Shown here piece by piece: positions 23,775 through 32,092 of a DNA stretch of 36,633 bases. The DNA is from Leptolyngbya sp. FACHB-60 (GTDB lineage Bacteria > Cyanobacteriota > Cyanobacteriia > Phormidesmidales > Phormidesmidaceae). The notes below the pieces were generated by a model. The model was not told the origin of the DNA and did no database searches. It saw nothing but the letters and a program-made list of their open reading frames with translations. Both the position numbers and the translations under genes were made by a program. Within the stretch, counting starts at the first letter, position 1. Every line of letters starts with the position of its first letter. The stretch is from assembly GCF_014695775.1 (NCBI RefSeq), contig NZ_JACJOX010000080.1:1-36633 (forward strand), read 5' to 3'.

Positions 23775-24464
23775 TCAGATCTTGATGAAGTTGTGCGCAG
23801 CCAATGAACCAAACGGCAAAGACGCAATCGTGCCGCCAGCTTCCAGAGTGCCTAGATCCACAGGGAAGAAGCCCGTGCCGTCAATGATTTTTCGCACTTG
23901 GGTTTTGGCATCGGCGTCGTCACCTGAGTAGAACAGCACCCGCTGTCCACCAGACACTTTAGGCTCCTGCAATAGGTTCACCTCCAGATGATTAAAGGCT
24001 TTCACTACGCGTGCACCCGGTACGTATTGCTTGAACACCTCGCTGGAGAATTTGCCGCCTAGATCAACAGCCCTGATACCGTAGGCTGCCAGCGGATTGC
24101 TGGGGTCTTTGGCATCAGGTGAATCTGGGTCGAGGAATTCAACTGGGTTGGTGCTGTCAATGACGATGCGACCATTCCATGCAGGCAGGGCACTGAATAC
24201 CTTCTCTGCATTGACCCAGCGCACAGCCGCAATGACGATGTCGGCGCTGGCGGCTTCGGCAACAGTGCCGGCCTTTATGGAGGGGCCCACTTCGGCCACA
24301 AAGTCAGCCAGCGATTCCGGTCCGCGGCTGTTGGCTATGGTGGCTGCAATGCCATTTTTTGCCAATATGCGCGCCAGGTTTGAGCCGAGTGCTCCTGAAC
24401 CAATAATTCCGATACTCATATCGATGGTTGCAGAGTTTTCTTGACCAAGGGTAATGTCAGACAT
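23775..24464 (-). CDS. NADPH-dependent F420 reductase-like protein with chimeric N terminus
   Basis: Native protein starts at ATG 24419 (MSIGIIGSGALGSNLARILA, a GxGxxG Rossmann loop) and runs about 214 aa. NSRGPESLADF binds the cofactor phosphate, ADIVIAAVRW and VIDSTNPVEF follow, and RVVKAFNHLEVNLLQEP is typical of F420-dependent or NADP oxidoreductase coenzyme-binding families. In this window the frame is extended 15 codons by MSDITLGQENSATID, which is the start of the haloperoxidase gene. The leader repeat has thus fused the hydrolase ribosome site and first codons onto this gene. GC-rich like the adjacent SnoaL gene. Confidence 0.88.
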   Translation of the reverse strand: MSDITLGQENSATIDMSIGIIGSGALGSNLARILAKNGIAATIANSRGPESLADFVAEVGPSIKAGTVAEAASADIVIAAVRWVNAEKVFSALPAWNGRIVIDSTNPVEFLDPDSPDAKDPSNPLAAYGIRAVDLGGKFSSEVFKQYVPGARVVKAFNHLEVNLLQEPKVSGGQRVLFYSGDDADAKTQVRKIIDGTGFFPVDLGTLEAGGTIASLPFGSLAAHNFIKI

Positions 24465-24678
24465 GAGAGGTTTCTCCTTTGTAAATCGATGATGTGTTTT
24501 TGTCTGTTGCATCACAATTGTTATGCAGCGATCGAGCACCGTCTTAACAATGCTGCGTTAAGCAGACTTCAAGATGGGGCAAGCATCCATTGCTTACCGT
24601 CACTTCAGAACGACAAGAATCCTTCATTGTTGCCTGAGCGCGATCGCCGCTTTTGCCGCTCCTAAGATTGCTTTATTG
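24423..24678. repeat. Leader repeat A, copy 2 (upstream of F420 reductase-like gene)
   Basis: This near-copy of 17499-17755 includes the hydrolase ribosome site and first codons (reading on the minus strand) and the SnoaL 5' scrap. Its junction with the reductase gene lies within three codons of the reductase's native ATG. The expression signals of one gene have been placed precisely onto another. Confidence 0.88.
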
Positions 24679-24745
24679 TGGTCTGACGTCTGAATTTTTC
24701 CTCTGCTCAACTTGAGCATAACGAGTTCCAGGACTCAATTTCTTC

Positions 24746-24773
24746 CAGATTCTTACGATGCCTTATCAGATTC
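24746..24773 (-). promoter_or_regulatory. AraC-type operator-like direct repeat, copy D
   Basis: On the minus strand GAATCTG at 24773-24767 and GAATCTG at 24752-24746 form a perfect 7-base direct repeat with 21-base spacing. GAAGAAATTGAGTCCTGGAAC follows, as in the other copies. It lies just past the end of the AraC pseudogene and reads toward the leader repeat and reductase gene. This is the clearest copy. Confidence 0.65.
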
Positions 24774-24781
24774 TTAAGTTG

Positions 24782-25227
24782 TTAGCGAATCTGCTTTGGG
24801 GTCAGTCCAGTGAGGCGCTTAAACTGTTGCGGTAGATGGCTTTGACTAGAGAAGCCGACTGTAGGGCGATATCTGCGATCGCCAAATTCGTTTTCGACAG
24901 CATCCTTTTTGCCTGCTCCACGCGCTGTCGAATCACGTACTGGTGGGGCGAAATTCCCATTGTTTGCTTAAACAAACTCGCAAAATAAGTTGGGCTGATG
25001 TTTACAACACTTGCCAGTTCTGCCAAGGATAACTCTCGATTCAGATAAGTAATGTAATCGATCGCCTGCTGCAACTGGGTACGAGTGAAGCTGCTGTTTT
25101 GAGCTGCGATCGGTTGCGTTGAAGTCGAATACTGTCGTAGTAAATGAATCACCAGAATTTGAGTGAGTGATTCGACATACAATTTCCCCATTATCCCGCC
25201 CGATCGCAACTCAGCGAACATCAGCAT
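24782..25227 (-). pseudogene. AraC-family regulator, truncated and frameshifted
   Basis: The visible part begins in the linker (GKLYVESLTQILVIHLLRQY) and covers the first HTH SLAELASVVNISPTYFASLF, then KQTMGISPHQYVIRQRVEQA and IADIALQ. A one-base loss near 24860 follows. In the next frame GFSSQSHLPQQFKRLTGLTP and KQIR finish the protein with TAA at 24782. The sensor half is lost, cut at the join with the FAD oxidase remnant. Its C terminus matches the AraC scrap at 22591. Confidence 0.88.
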
Positions 25228-25795
25228 GCCAAACGGTGTAACACTGCTCTGGCTTGCTCTAGAGGATATAGCAGCAAACCAGATAACACCGTCGCGAGCG
25301 GATGAAGGCGATACTCCAGGGAAACGACGACTTCAAAGTTGCCTCCTCCTCCACGCAGTCCCCAAAGTAGATCCGGATGCTTCTCGGCATTTGCGGTCAC
25401 AAGCTGCCCGTCGGCAGTTACCACTTGTGCTGACAGCAGGTTATCGGCACCCAGTCCATAAGCACCCATCAGAGGACCATAGCCTCCCCCCAAAGAATCC
25501 AGCCATCTCAACGCTGGAAATGGTTCCCGTAGCTGTCGCCAACCCATAGTTCTGTACTGCCTCAATCAGGTCGCCAGCCGTGGCTCCACCTTGAACATGG
25601 GCTGTGTGCTTATCCGGATTAATGGTGACGGCTCTCATCTGGGACAAATCGATCGCGACGCCATTCTTCAGACAAAGCTCGTCCGACAAAATCGTGTCCT
25701 CCACCTCGAACAGAGAGACCCACCCCCTGTGCGCGTGTCCAGCGAACCGTGTGAATGACATCTTGCACACTTAGACAACGAGCGATCGCCGCTCA
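25221..25795 (-). pseudogene. FAD-linked oxidase (berberine-bridge-enzyme-like), two frameshifts
   Basis: Three frames make one protein: SVQDVIHTVRWTRAQGVGLS with VRGGGHDFVGRAL (FAD-binding, with the His that carries flavin), then KNGVAIDLSQMRAVTINPDK and VQGGATAGDLIEAVQNYGLA, then SLGGGYGPLMGAYGLGADNL and GLRGGGGNFEVVVSLEYRLH. These are the PCMH-type FAD-binding blocks in order. The N terminus and the substrate domain and BBE motif are missing. It abuts the AraC pseudogene. Confidence 0.88.
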
Positions 25796-25800
25796 AAGTA

Positions 25801-26709
25801 CTAACTCAAGCGATCTGCCAGCGATTTTGCCGCGATCTCGTTCAGGTCAGCCACCGTTTGCTGCGGAAGTTGCAGCGCCGCAGCTTTGACATTCTGACGT
25901 AAATGCTCAACCGATGACGTGCCGGGAATCAGCAAGATATTGGGAGTGCGCTGAAGTAACCATGCCAGCGCTACTTGCATCGGTGTCGCGTCTAAAGACT
26001 TGGCGGTGCTTTCAAGTACCGAAGATTGTAGCTGCGTGAACCCACCTAGCGGGAAGAACGGCACATAAGCGATGCCCTGCTGTGCGAGATCGTCGATGAA
26101 AGCATCATCTTCCCGGTGTGCCACATTGTACTGGTTTTGCACACAGACAATTTCCGTGATCGTTTGCGCCTCTGCCAACTGTGTAGGCGTGACATTGCTC
26201 AAACCGAGGTGACGGATTAATCCCTGCTTCTTAAGTTCGGCTAAGGTCGTTAGCGGCTCGGCGAGAGAACCCTCCGATAGTCCGTGACCGTCACCCATGT
26301 CACCCATCAAGCGAAGATTGACGACATCGATCGCATCGAGTCCGAGGTTACGCAGGTTGTCGTGAATTGCCTCAGTCAGATCCTGCCGCGACATCGCGGG
26401 AACCCATGATCCATCTTCAGGACGACGTGCTCCAGCCTTGGTTACAATCACCAAATCTTCGGGGTAGGGATGTAGCGCTTGTCGAATAATCTGATTTGTG
26501 ATGTGAGGTCCGTAGATGTCGCTCGTATCTATGTGATTAATGCCAAGTGCGATCGCTTCGCGCAAAATAGCAACGGCTGCATCCACATCTCGTGGCGCAC
26601 CCATTACATTGGGACCCGCGAGTTGCATAGCACCATAGCCGATGCGCTTTACTGTGATTGAGGTGTTCGGCAGCGTAAAAGTGCCGCCAAGGTTTGTTTG
26701 CTCAGACAT
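25801..26709 (-). CDS. Aldo/keto reductase, pyridoxine-dehydrogenase-like branch
   Basis: 302 aa TIM-barrel. NHIDTSDIYGPHITNQII gives catalytic Asp and Tyr, and DLVIVTKAGARRPEDGSW the Lys. The fourth tetrad position reads VVNLRLMGD, lacking the usual His, as in the branch that contains bacterial YdbC/PdxI. IPGTSSVEHLRQNVKAAALQ is the NADPH-binding end. It is complete. GGAG lies 12-15 bases before the ATG, somewhat far. It follows the MDR reductase gene on the same strand. Confidence 0.92.
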   Translation of the reverse strand: MSEQTNLGGTFTLPNTSITVKRIGYGAMQLAGPNVMGAPRDVDAAVAILREAIALGINHIDTSDIYGPHITNQIIRQALHPYPEDLVIVTKAGARRPEDGSWVPAMSRQDLTEAIHDNLRNLGLDAIDVVNLRLMGDMGDGHGLSEGSLAEPLTTLAELKKQGLIRHLGLSNVTPTQLAEAQTITEIVCVQNQYNVAHREDDAFIDDLAQQGIAYVPFFPLGGFTQLQSSVLESTAKSLDATPMQVALAWLLQRTPNILLIPGTSSVEHLRQNVKAAALQLPQQTVADLNEIAAKSLADRLS

Positions 26710-26845
26710 ATTGCTACTTTCTCCAAGAATTTTTTAGTGATTTAACGAAAGCAATGCAGCATCTCCCTGACTCCTTGAGGACCCTCTTGAGATGCTTTCA
26801 TCCTGTACAGGATTTGTTGAGAGTAGAGTTGTTGTAAAAGCTGGT

Positions 26846-27805
26846 CTAATTTTCTGTAAACTTCAGCACAATTTTGCCCCGTGTTCCTCCCTGCTCTAGA
26901 CGCTGATGTGCCTGAACGACCTGATCCCAAGAAAATACTGAATCAATCACTGGGCGAAGCTGATGACGCTCGATGAGTTTTGTCAAAGCCTCTAATTTTG
27001 CTCGGTACTGGGGTGACAAAACAAAATGAATTGTCAGATTCTTTCCCCATGCTTCAAGAAGCGATTGCGGTATTGCAATGTCTACGATGCTTGTAAGCCT
27101 ACCAAAGGGACGAATGATTTCTAGACTACGCTGAATTGTTTCTCCGCCGATCGTATCTAGAACTAACTCCACACCCAATCCATTTGTTTCTTGACGAATG
27201 ACTTCTACGTAATCTTCATTTTTGTAATCAATCACTCGATCTGCGCCCAGTTCTGTCACGAAATCTCGGTTGCTAGAACTGCACGTCGCAAAAACGTATG
27301 CCCCGATCGCTTTGGCGAGTTGAACTGCGATCGAACCCACCCCACCCGCACCCGCATGGATGAGCGCTGTTTCACCAACTTGTAGATTGCCCCTAGTCAC
27401 TAGACAATCCCAAGCCGTTCCGCCTGCAAGCGGAAAACAAGCTGCTTCAACGTGCGATAGATTTGCAGGTTTCAAGGCAACAATCGCTGCATCAGCCACA
27501 TGATACTGAGCGTAGCTACCAAATTCTCCAAAAATTTGCGGTGAGTAATACACTTCATCTCCCACCTTGAAGTCGGTTACGGCTTCGCCAACTGCCTCAA
27601 TCACCCCTGAAACATCAACTCCAAGGATGGCGGGTAATTGAACCAGTTCCTTGTAATCACCACGACGAGTTTGGTAATCGACCGGGTTAATCGAGGTTGC
27701 ACAAACTCTGACTAACACCTGATGCGCCTTAATTGTTGGTGTGGGAACCGTTTGAATCTCAAACTTCTCAGCATCACCAAACGCAGTTAATACGGCTGCT
27801 TTCAT
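26846..27805 (-). CDS. Zinc-independent quinone oxidoreductase (MDR family)
   Basis: 319 aa. MKAAVLTAFGDAEKFEIQTV is the usual start, SINPVDYQTRRGDY and ILGVDVSGVIEAVGEAVTDF the substrate domain, and ALIHAGAGGVGSIAVQLAKA the Rossmann loop. Zinc-ligand cysteines are absent. The ending AHQRLEQGGTRGKIVLKF is typical of NADPH quinone oxidoreductases. ATG 27805 is preceded by AGGTGG; a TTG start six codons earlier would sit too close to AAGGAG. The gene is complete. Confidence 0.92.
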   Translation of the reverse strand: MKAAVLTAFGDAEKFEIQTVPTPTIKAHQVLVRVCATSINPVDYQTRRGDYKELVQLPAILGVDVSGVIEAVGEAVTDFKVGDEVYYSPQIFGEFGSYAQYHVADAAIVALKPANLSHVEAACFPLAGGTAWDCLVTRGNLQVGETALIHAGAGGVGSIAVQLAKAIGAYVFATCSSSNRDFVTELGADRVIDYKNEDYVEVIRQETNGLGVELVLDTIGGETIQRSLEIIRPFGRLTSIVDIAIPQSLLEAWGKNLTIHFVLSPQYRAKLEALTKLIERHQLRPVIDSVFSWDQVVQAHQRLEQGGTRGKIVLKFTEN

Positions 27806-27891
27806 AGATTCCACCTGAGCCAACTCTCCTTGATTTAGAATAAACAGTGCCGTTGTACAAACCGACCTTCACACTACCAGCGCTCGACTGT

Positions 27892-28278
27892 TCAGAACAT
27901 CGTGTGATCGTTAGCCGACGCTTCCGGGATGGTTTGTAGCACGTCCCAATGCTCGACTATCTTGCCTTTATCATTTAGACGGAAAATGTCGATGCTTGCC
28001 CAGTCGTTGTCGCCCGGCCATTGCTGGTAGCAATGCAAGACTATATAGTCGCCTTCAGCAAAGACGCGCTAAAACTGGACGCACTTGCCCGGATAGTCTT
28101 TCGCCATCCTCTCGAAATATTCGATGAAAGCCTGCTTCCCGTCGGCCACGGCTAGGTTGTGCTGGATGTACACATCGCCGACATATTTCTCGATGGCTTT
28201 TGCGGGCTGACGCTGATTGAACATCAGGTCATAAAATGTTGTGACCGTCTGTTTGTTCTGCTCAAGTTTATCCGTCAT
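27892..28278 (-). pseudogene. SnoaL-like protein with in-frame TAG
   Basis: MTDKLEQNKQTVTTFYDLMF and NQRQPAKAIEKYVGDVYIQH start a classic SnoaL-like protein. TAG follows GKCVQF at 28069, after which the same frame continues RVFAEGDYIVLHCYQQWPGD, FRLNDKGKIVEHWDVLQTIP and ASANDHTMF to 27892. Both halves are otherwise intact, so one base change (probably a Lys codon) accounts for it. A GTG start three codons upstream is possible. Confidence 0.85.
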
Positions 28279-28306
28279 CCGTTCCACACCTCACATTACC
28301 CAAATC

Positions 28307-28379
28307 GCCCAACGGCTCAAATCAGCGGCGGTAAAGAAACTCGAACGCAGCACTAGCGGCTTGAAACCGTCTGCTAAAC
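28307..28379 (-). other. Degenerate attC-like site
   Basis: Minus strand: GTTTAGC ... GCCGCTGATTTGAGCC GTTGGGC. The last core matches GTTRRRY; the first is one base off RYYYAAC. Arms CGGTTTCAAGCCGCTAG and CCGCTGATTTGAGCCG pair imperfectly. The SnoaL-like gene begins 28 bases after the core, as in a cassette. Much weaker than the array at 17.8-19.6 kb. Confidence 0.4.
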
Positions 28380-28425
28380 TGACCAACCACGATACTTGTT
28401 CTAATGAAGATTGAATCACCTTGAT

Positions 28426-29343
28426 TTAGACGAAATCTTCCATAATCAGAGAGTGATTTAAGCCGCTAGCAGCAACGCTACCCTGAAAAACAGCAGCGGC
28501 GATCACTTGCATGGGTGAAGTGATGTCACCTGCCGCATAAACACCTTTGACGCTAGTTTCGTTAAAAACATTGGTCGTCTTGATTAAATTGAATTCATTC
28601 AACTCACAGCCTAACTTTTCAGCTAGGTTTGAATGGAGTGTTTGCTTTAGTCGGATCAATATTCCGCGACGCGCAATTTTCTCATTTGCCTCAAAAACAA
28701 TGTTTTCTAATTGTCCGTTATCGCCCTCGAGTCGGATGATTTTCTCTTCACGAACAAGGATTTTGTGGTTTTCCAACAGTGTCCTTTGATCAGCGGTTAG
28801 ATCGGCTTTGCCGTTGGTACAGAGGACTAAATCAGCACTCCAATTTTTCAGCAATGCCGCCATTTCGATGCCCGTTTCGCCATTTCCAACAATGGCAAGC
28901 GGCTCGTCGCGCACTTCCCATGCATGGCAATAGGGGCAATGAAATACGCTTTTTCCCCAGAAGTCACCAAAGTTTTCGAGAGCTGGAAACTCATCCATTA
29001 CCCCGAAAGCCAGCAAAATTTTGCGCGTTTTTTTTACCGTGCCATCCTCAAACACAACTTCAAATTGATTGCCGGATGGGTTAATTTCCTTGACCCCGAT
29101 CGCTTGAAATTCAACGCTTTTATAAGGTTTGAGCTGGTTGCGCCCAATGCTCAAAAGTTCATGCGGACTGATGCCATCGCGGGTGAAAAAGCTGTGCGAC
29201 TCGTGTGCGGCAGCGTTACGCGGATTCCCTTCGTCGCAGACTAACACGCGACGGCGACTTCTGCCTAAAACCAGTGCCGCACTGAGTCCAGCGGAACCGC
29301 CACCGACAATGACACACTCGTAAAGCTCTTTGTTTTGGTTCAT
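28426..29343 (-). CDS. Thioredoxin-reductase-like FAD oxidoreductase
   Basis: 305 aa. CVIVGGGSAGLSAALVLGRS is the FAD-binding loop, FHCPYCHAWE the CxxC redox pair, LAIVGNGETGIEMAALLKNW the NAD(P) loop, and GVYAAGDITSPMQVIAAAVF the final FAD motif. All TrxB-like parts are present, but second-domain details are those of the atypical, often Bacteroidetes-like group without a known thioredoxin partner. Base composition is AT-rich with many Lys (AAA) and Glu (GAA) codons, unlike neighbours, suggesting transfer. Operator copy E lies about 120-140 bases upstream. Confidence 0.9.
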   Translation of the reverse strand: MNQNKELYECVIVGGGSAGLSAALVLGRSRRRVLVCDEGNPRNAAAHESHSFFTRDGISPHELLSIGRNQLKPYKSVEFQAIGVKEINPSGNQFEVVFEDGTVKKTRKILLAFGVMDEFPALENFGDFWGKSVFHCPYCHAWEVRDEPLAIVGNGETGIEMAALLKNWSADLVLCTNGKADLTADQRTLLENHKILVREEKIIRLEGDNGQLENIVFEANEKIARRGILIRLKQTLHSNLAEKLGCELNEFNLIKTTNVFNETSVKGVYAAGDITSPMQVIAAAVFQGSVAASGLNHSLIMEDFV

Positions 29344-29420
29344 TATATTTTTCTGTTCTCCAACTGAATAGACAGTCACTCTAAACTCATACACTCCGCT
29401 CTAACTTGGATTTCGCTGAA

Positions 29421-29793
29421 GAGCCGATCGCGTTGTGTTGATCTGAAGTGTACTGAGTTTCAATACTTGATTTCTTCCAGATTCTTATGGTGAAGCGCGA
29501 GTTCGTTGCGTTAGCATCCGATTTAGATACTAATGTTCAGAATTCACTTGCCATGTCATCACAATGATTTCTGCAAACACTAAGACAACTAATAGCCTCA
29601 AAAACGCTCGTAAAATGGCTTCCATCGTCCAGTTTTAACTCTAAATATCCCAGATCATCCAAACAATGTTCACTCCAATCACCAACCAGGGTAGAATTAC
29701 CGCTGAATTCCGTCTGCGATAGAAGCGGATCGTCGTCTCGCGCCAAAATGGGAAGGTGCTGAGGAGGCAAACAATGTAGGAGACTCCTGCACT
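29421..29793. repeat. Repeat B, copy 1 (operator plus membrane-gene scrap)
   Basis: About 372 bases also found at 35683-36054, with scattered differences. It contains the -10-like TACACTTCAGATC, operator copy E and part of a membrane-protein gene, all in the same orientation. Copy 1 lies before the TrxB-like gene, copy 2 before a lipoprotein gene. Rest of 29344-29833: no other gene seen. Confidence 0.85.
29461..29484 (-). promoter_or_regulatory. AraC-type operator-like motif, copy E
   Basis: GAATCTGGAAGAAATCAAGT on the minus strand (29484 downward) followed by ATTGAAACTCAG and TACACT, the same order as copies A and F. Reads toward the TrxB-like gene. GAACTCG lies 20 bases upstream as a poor second half-site. 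Confidence 0.55.
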
Positions 29794-29795
29794 TC
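29537..29795 (-). pseudogene. Membrane-protein gene scrap (in repeat B)
   Basis: The frame reads GVSYIVCLLSTFPFWRETTI, RFYRRRNSAVILPWLVIGVN and IVWMIWDI before a TAG. Compared with the copy at 35738-36204 it keeps the CTACCCTGG frame but has this stop. The N terminus is missing. It is not translated as a full protein. Confidence 0.75.
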
Positions 29796-29833
29796 CTCGA
29801 CACCGAAGCTTAATTGCTGAATGCTTGATTCGT

Positions 29834-30832
29834 CTATCGATTTTTGATTGTTTTCAGAAAACCAAGATAATTCGATGCTGCTTCCTGAGCGTTTTCGATC
29901 AGCAGCAAATGTCCTGCTTTGGGTAATTGAATAATTTGATTCCCTGGAAGACAGCGATATGAGCGATCGACATCCCGAATATCATAGATTTTGTCTTCCT
30001 GACCCCAAATTGCCAGGGTCGGAACCCAACTGTGAGGCAGCTGACAAAGCACATCATCATAAAGATTCACAATGTCCCAAGTCTGCTGATAATTTCGATT
30101 ACGATTCACATAATCGTTTACTTTCTCGGTTTTGACCTCATCCGGAATCGTAGGAGGTGTCACGAAAAGCAGACTAATTTCTAAATCGAACTGCTCTTTG
30201 GTAATCGGAATAAAGGGATTGATACCCTCAATGATCGATTTCCTGACGCTAGCTGCCCAATTCGTTACGCCTAGCGGTGAACCGATAAAGGCAAGGCTGC
30301 GAACTTGGTTGGGATAAAGCTGGCTGTAAAGGGCTGCGATCGTGCCCCCCATCGAGCTACCTGCAACATCAAGGGATTGAATCTTTAGCTGCTCGACAAA
30401 CTGGTGCAGGAGGACTACCTGATTCTCTAGCGCATAGTCTTTCACGGTAAATCCAGTACTCTTGGCATAACCGGGTAGATCGGGTGCGATCGCTTGATAG
30501 CCTGCTCTAGCCAACTCGCACATCATGCCATTCCACTGCTCTTTCTCGGCAAATAATCCATGCAGCAGTAAAATCGGCTGTCCTGTCCCTGCTTGATTAT
30601 AGGAAAGCGTTCCACTCCCGATTTGGGTAGAGCGAGTTGCGATGTCACAAGTTGAAGCAGGAGTTGCGCGATTCAGCCAACCAGAGCCAACAAGCACACT
30701 GACAACCAGAACGATGATAACTAACAGGCAATGTGCAACTTTCAATAAGGAAAATTCCACCGTATGCTTCTGGTAAGCAATTATGCCAGAACAGAAGGTG
30801 AAAAAAAAGTTTGATATCGAAGAGTTTATCAT
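29834..30832 (-). CDS. Membrane-anchored alpha/beta hydrolase
   Basis: 332 aa. A hydrophobic anchor at about 32-52 (VAHCLLVIIVLVVSVLVGSG) precedes the hydrolase domain: PILLLHGLFAEKEQWNGMMC (oxyanion loop), LDVAGSSMGGTIAALY (nucleophile Ser), LAIWGQEDKIYDIRD (Asp) and LPKAGHLLLIENAQE (His). The set is complete. Similar hydrolases with N-terminal anchors are typical of lipase/esterase-like periplasmic proteins. The start is uncertain: the first 20-30 residues have no clear role and later starts are possible. Confidence 0.85.
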   Translation of the reverse strand: MINSSISNFFFTFCSGIIAYQKHTVEFSLLKVAHCLLVIIVLVVSVLVGSGWLNRATPASTCDIATRSTQIGSGTLSYNQAGTGQPILLLHGLFAEKEQWNGMMCELARAGYQAIAPDLPGYAKSTGFTVKDYALENQVVLLHQFVEQLKIQSLDVAGSSMGGTIAALYSQLYPNQVRSLAFIGSPLGVTNWAASVRKSIIEGINPFIPITKEQFDLEISLLFVTPPTIPDEVKTEKVNDYVNRNRNYQQTWDIVNLYDDVLCQLPHSWVPTLAIWGQEDKIYDIRDVDRSYRCLPGNQIIQLPKAGHLLLIENAQEAASNYLGFLKTIKNR

Positions 30833-30860
30833 TGCTGTTTTCTGCTGTGTGGATGAGCTT

Positions 30861-30905
30861 AAAAACAGGACTGCATTTGCAACTTCAAGCGGTGTTCCAG
30901 CTCGT
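30861..30905 (-). pseudogene. SDR gene fragment at rearrangement junction
   Basis: AAAAACAGGACTGCATTTGC and the next bases (plus strand) match both SDR copies (20117 and 34203) for about 45 bases, the part coding for LEVANAVLFL. It stops at about 30905, where the LLM duplicate segment begins. A short scar with no function. Confidence 0.8.
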
Positions 30906-30957
30906 CTCTCTGTCTTGTTACCCTAGCGGAACTTGAGCTGAACCATGCCCGCACGTT

Positions 30958-31980
30958 TTAATCGTTCAAGAGTGGCGACATTTGCGTTCCAATCAGTTCA
31001 ATGGAGCGCATCAGTTGGGCGTGGTTCATCTGCGCGTTGTCCATTTGAAACGTTACTCTCGAAATGCCGCCGAGCGATTCGCTGTGACGGCGGATTTTCT
31101 CCGCCACTTCTTCAGGACTGCCGACCAGTAACGCGCCGGTCGCGCCGCGCTGCGCGTCAAAAGCGGCGCGCGTAACGGGCGGCCAGCCTCTCTCTCTGCC
31201 AATTCTAGTGAAGGTTTCGGCGTAGCCTGGAAAGAACTCTTCAACGGCTTGTTCAGTCGTGTCGGCGACATAACCGATTGAATGCAATGAAACTTTCAAT
31301 GTTTCGGGCGCGTGTCCGGCGTACTCTCCGGCATCGCGGTATAAATCTATGAGCGAGCGAAAGCGATGCGTTTCGCCGCCGATAATGGCGACCACGAGTG
31401 GCAGTCCAAGCATTCCGGCGCGGCGGAAAGATTGCGGCGTACCGCCGACCCCGATCCAGATGGGAAACGGCTTTTGCAGCGGACGCGGATAAATTGCTTG
31501 GTTTTCCAGCGCGGGGCGAAATTTGCCCGACCAATCGACCGTTTCATTGTCCCGAATTTTGAGCAAGAGTTCGAGCTTTTCAGCAAAAATCTCATCGTAA
31601 TCGCCGAGACTAAATCCAAATAGCGGAAAAGCTTCGGTGAAAGAGCCGCGCCCGACAACCATTTCGGCGCGACCTTTTGAAATCAAATCGAGCGTGGCGA
31701 ATTGTTGAAACACACGCACCGGGTCAGCCGCGCTCAGCACCGTAACCGCGCTGGTTAGACGGATGCGCTCGGTGCGTGCGGCGGCAGCGGCGAGAATAAC
31801 CGCGTTTGCCGAATCTAAAAATTCATGCCGATGATGCTCGCCGATACCGAAGATATCCAAGCCGGAACGATCCGCCTGCTCTATTCTCTCCAGCAGTTCG
31901 GCGACAGACTGCGTAGCATCCGCCGTTTCACCATTTTCACTCGTTCCAACCGAGGCAAAACTGTCAATTCCAACTTCCAT
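30958..31980 (-). CDS. LLM-class flavin-dependent monooxygenase
   Basis: 340 aa. MEVGIDSFASVGTSENGETA is followed by LDIFGIGEHHRHEFLDSANA, the conserved GxGEHH of luciferase-like monooxygenases. IRLTSAVTVLSAADPVRVFQ, VGRGSFTEAFPLFGF and PFPIWIGVGGTPQSFRRAGM complete the TIM-barrel. The last 70 residues are duplicated at 22825. The start is chosen at 31980; the frame runs four codons further. GC-rich stretches (gcgccg runs) differ from neighbours. The duplicate part goes on past the stop to 30907. Confidence 0.9.
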   Translation of the reverse strand: MEVGIDSFASVGTSENGETADATQSVAELLERIEQADRSGLDIFGIGEHHRHEFLDSANAVILAAAAARTERIRLTSAVTVLSAADPVRVFQQFATLDLISKGRAEMVVGRGSFTEAFPLFGFSLGDYDEIFAEKLELLLKIRDNETVDWSGKFRPALENQAIYPRPLQKPFPIWIGVGGTPQSFRRAGMLGLPLVVAIIGGETHRFRSLIDLYRDAGEYAGHAPETLKVSLHSIGYVADTTEQAVEEFFPGYAETFTRIGRERGWPPVTRAAFDAQRGATGALLVGSPEEVAEKIRRHSESLGGISRVTFQMDNAQMNHAQLMRSIELIGTQMSPLLND

Positions 31981-32092
31981 ATCATTTCCCAAGCGTTTTG
32001 CGAATGAAATAGACTTAATCCGAAATAGTAGAAAGCCTTGCTGTACGAGTTAAGCTGCTGTTCTCTCGCTCAGCAAAAACGCCTAACCATCT

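Noticed and set aside
27895..27915. CGGCTAAC near the end of the SnoaL pseudogene as an attC core
   Set aside because: It does not fit RYYYAAC and no partner core follows; the bases code for the ordinary ASAND tail.
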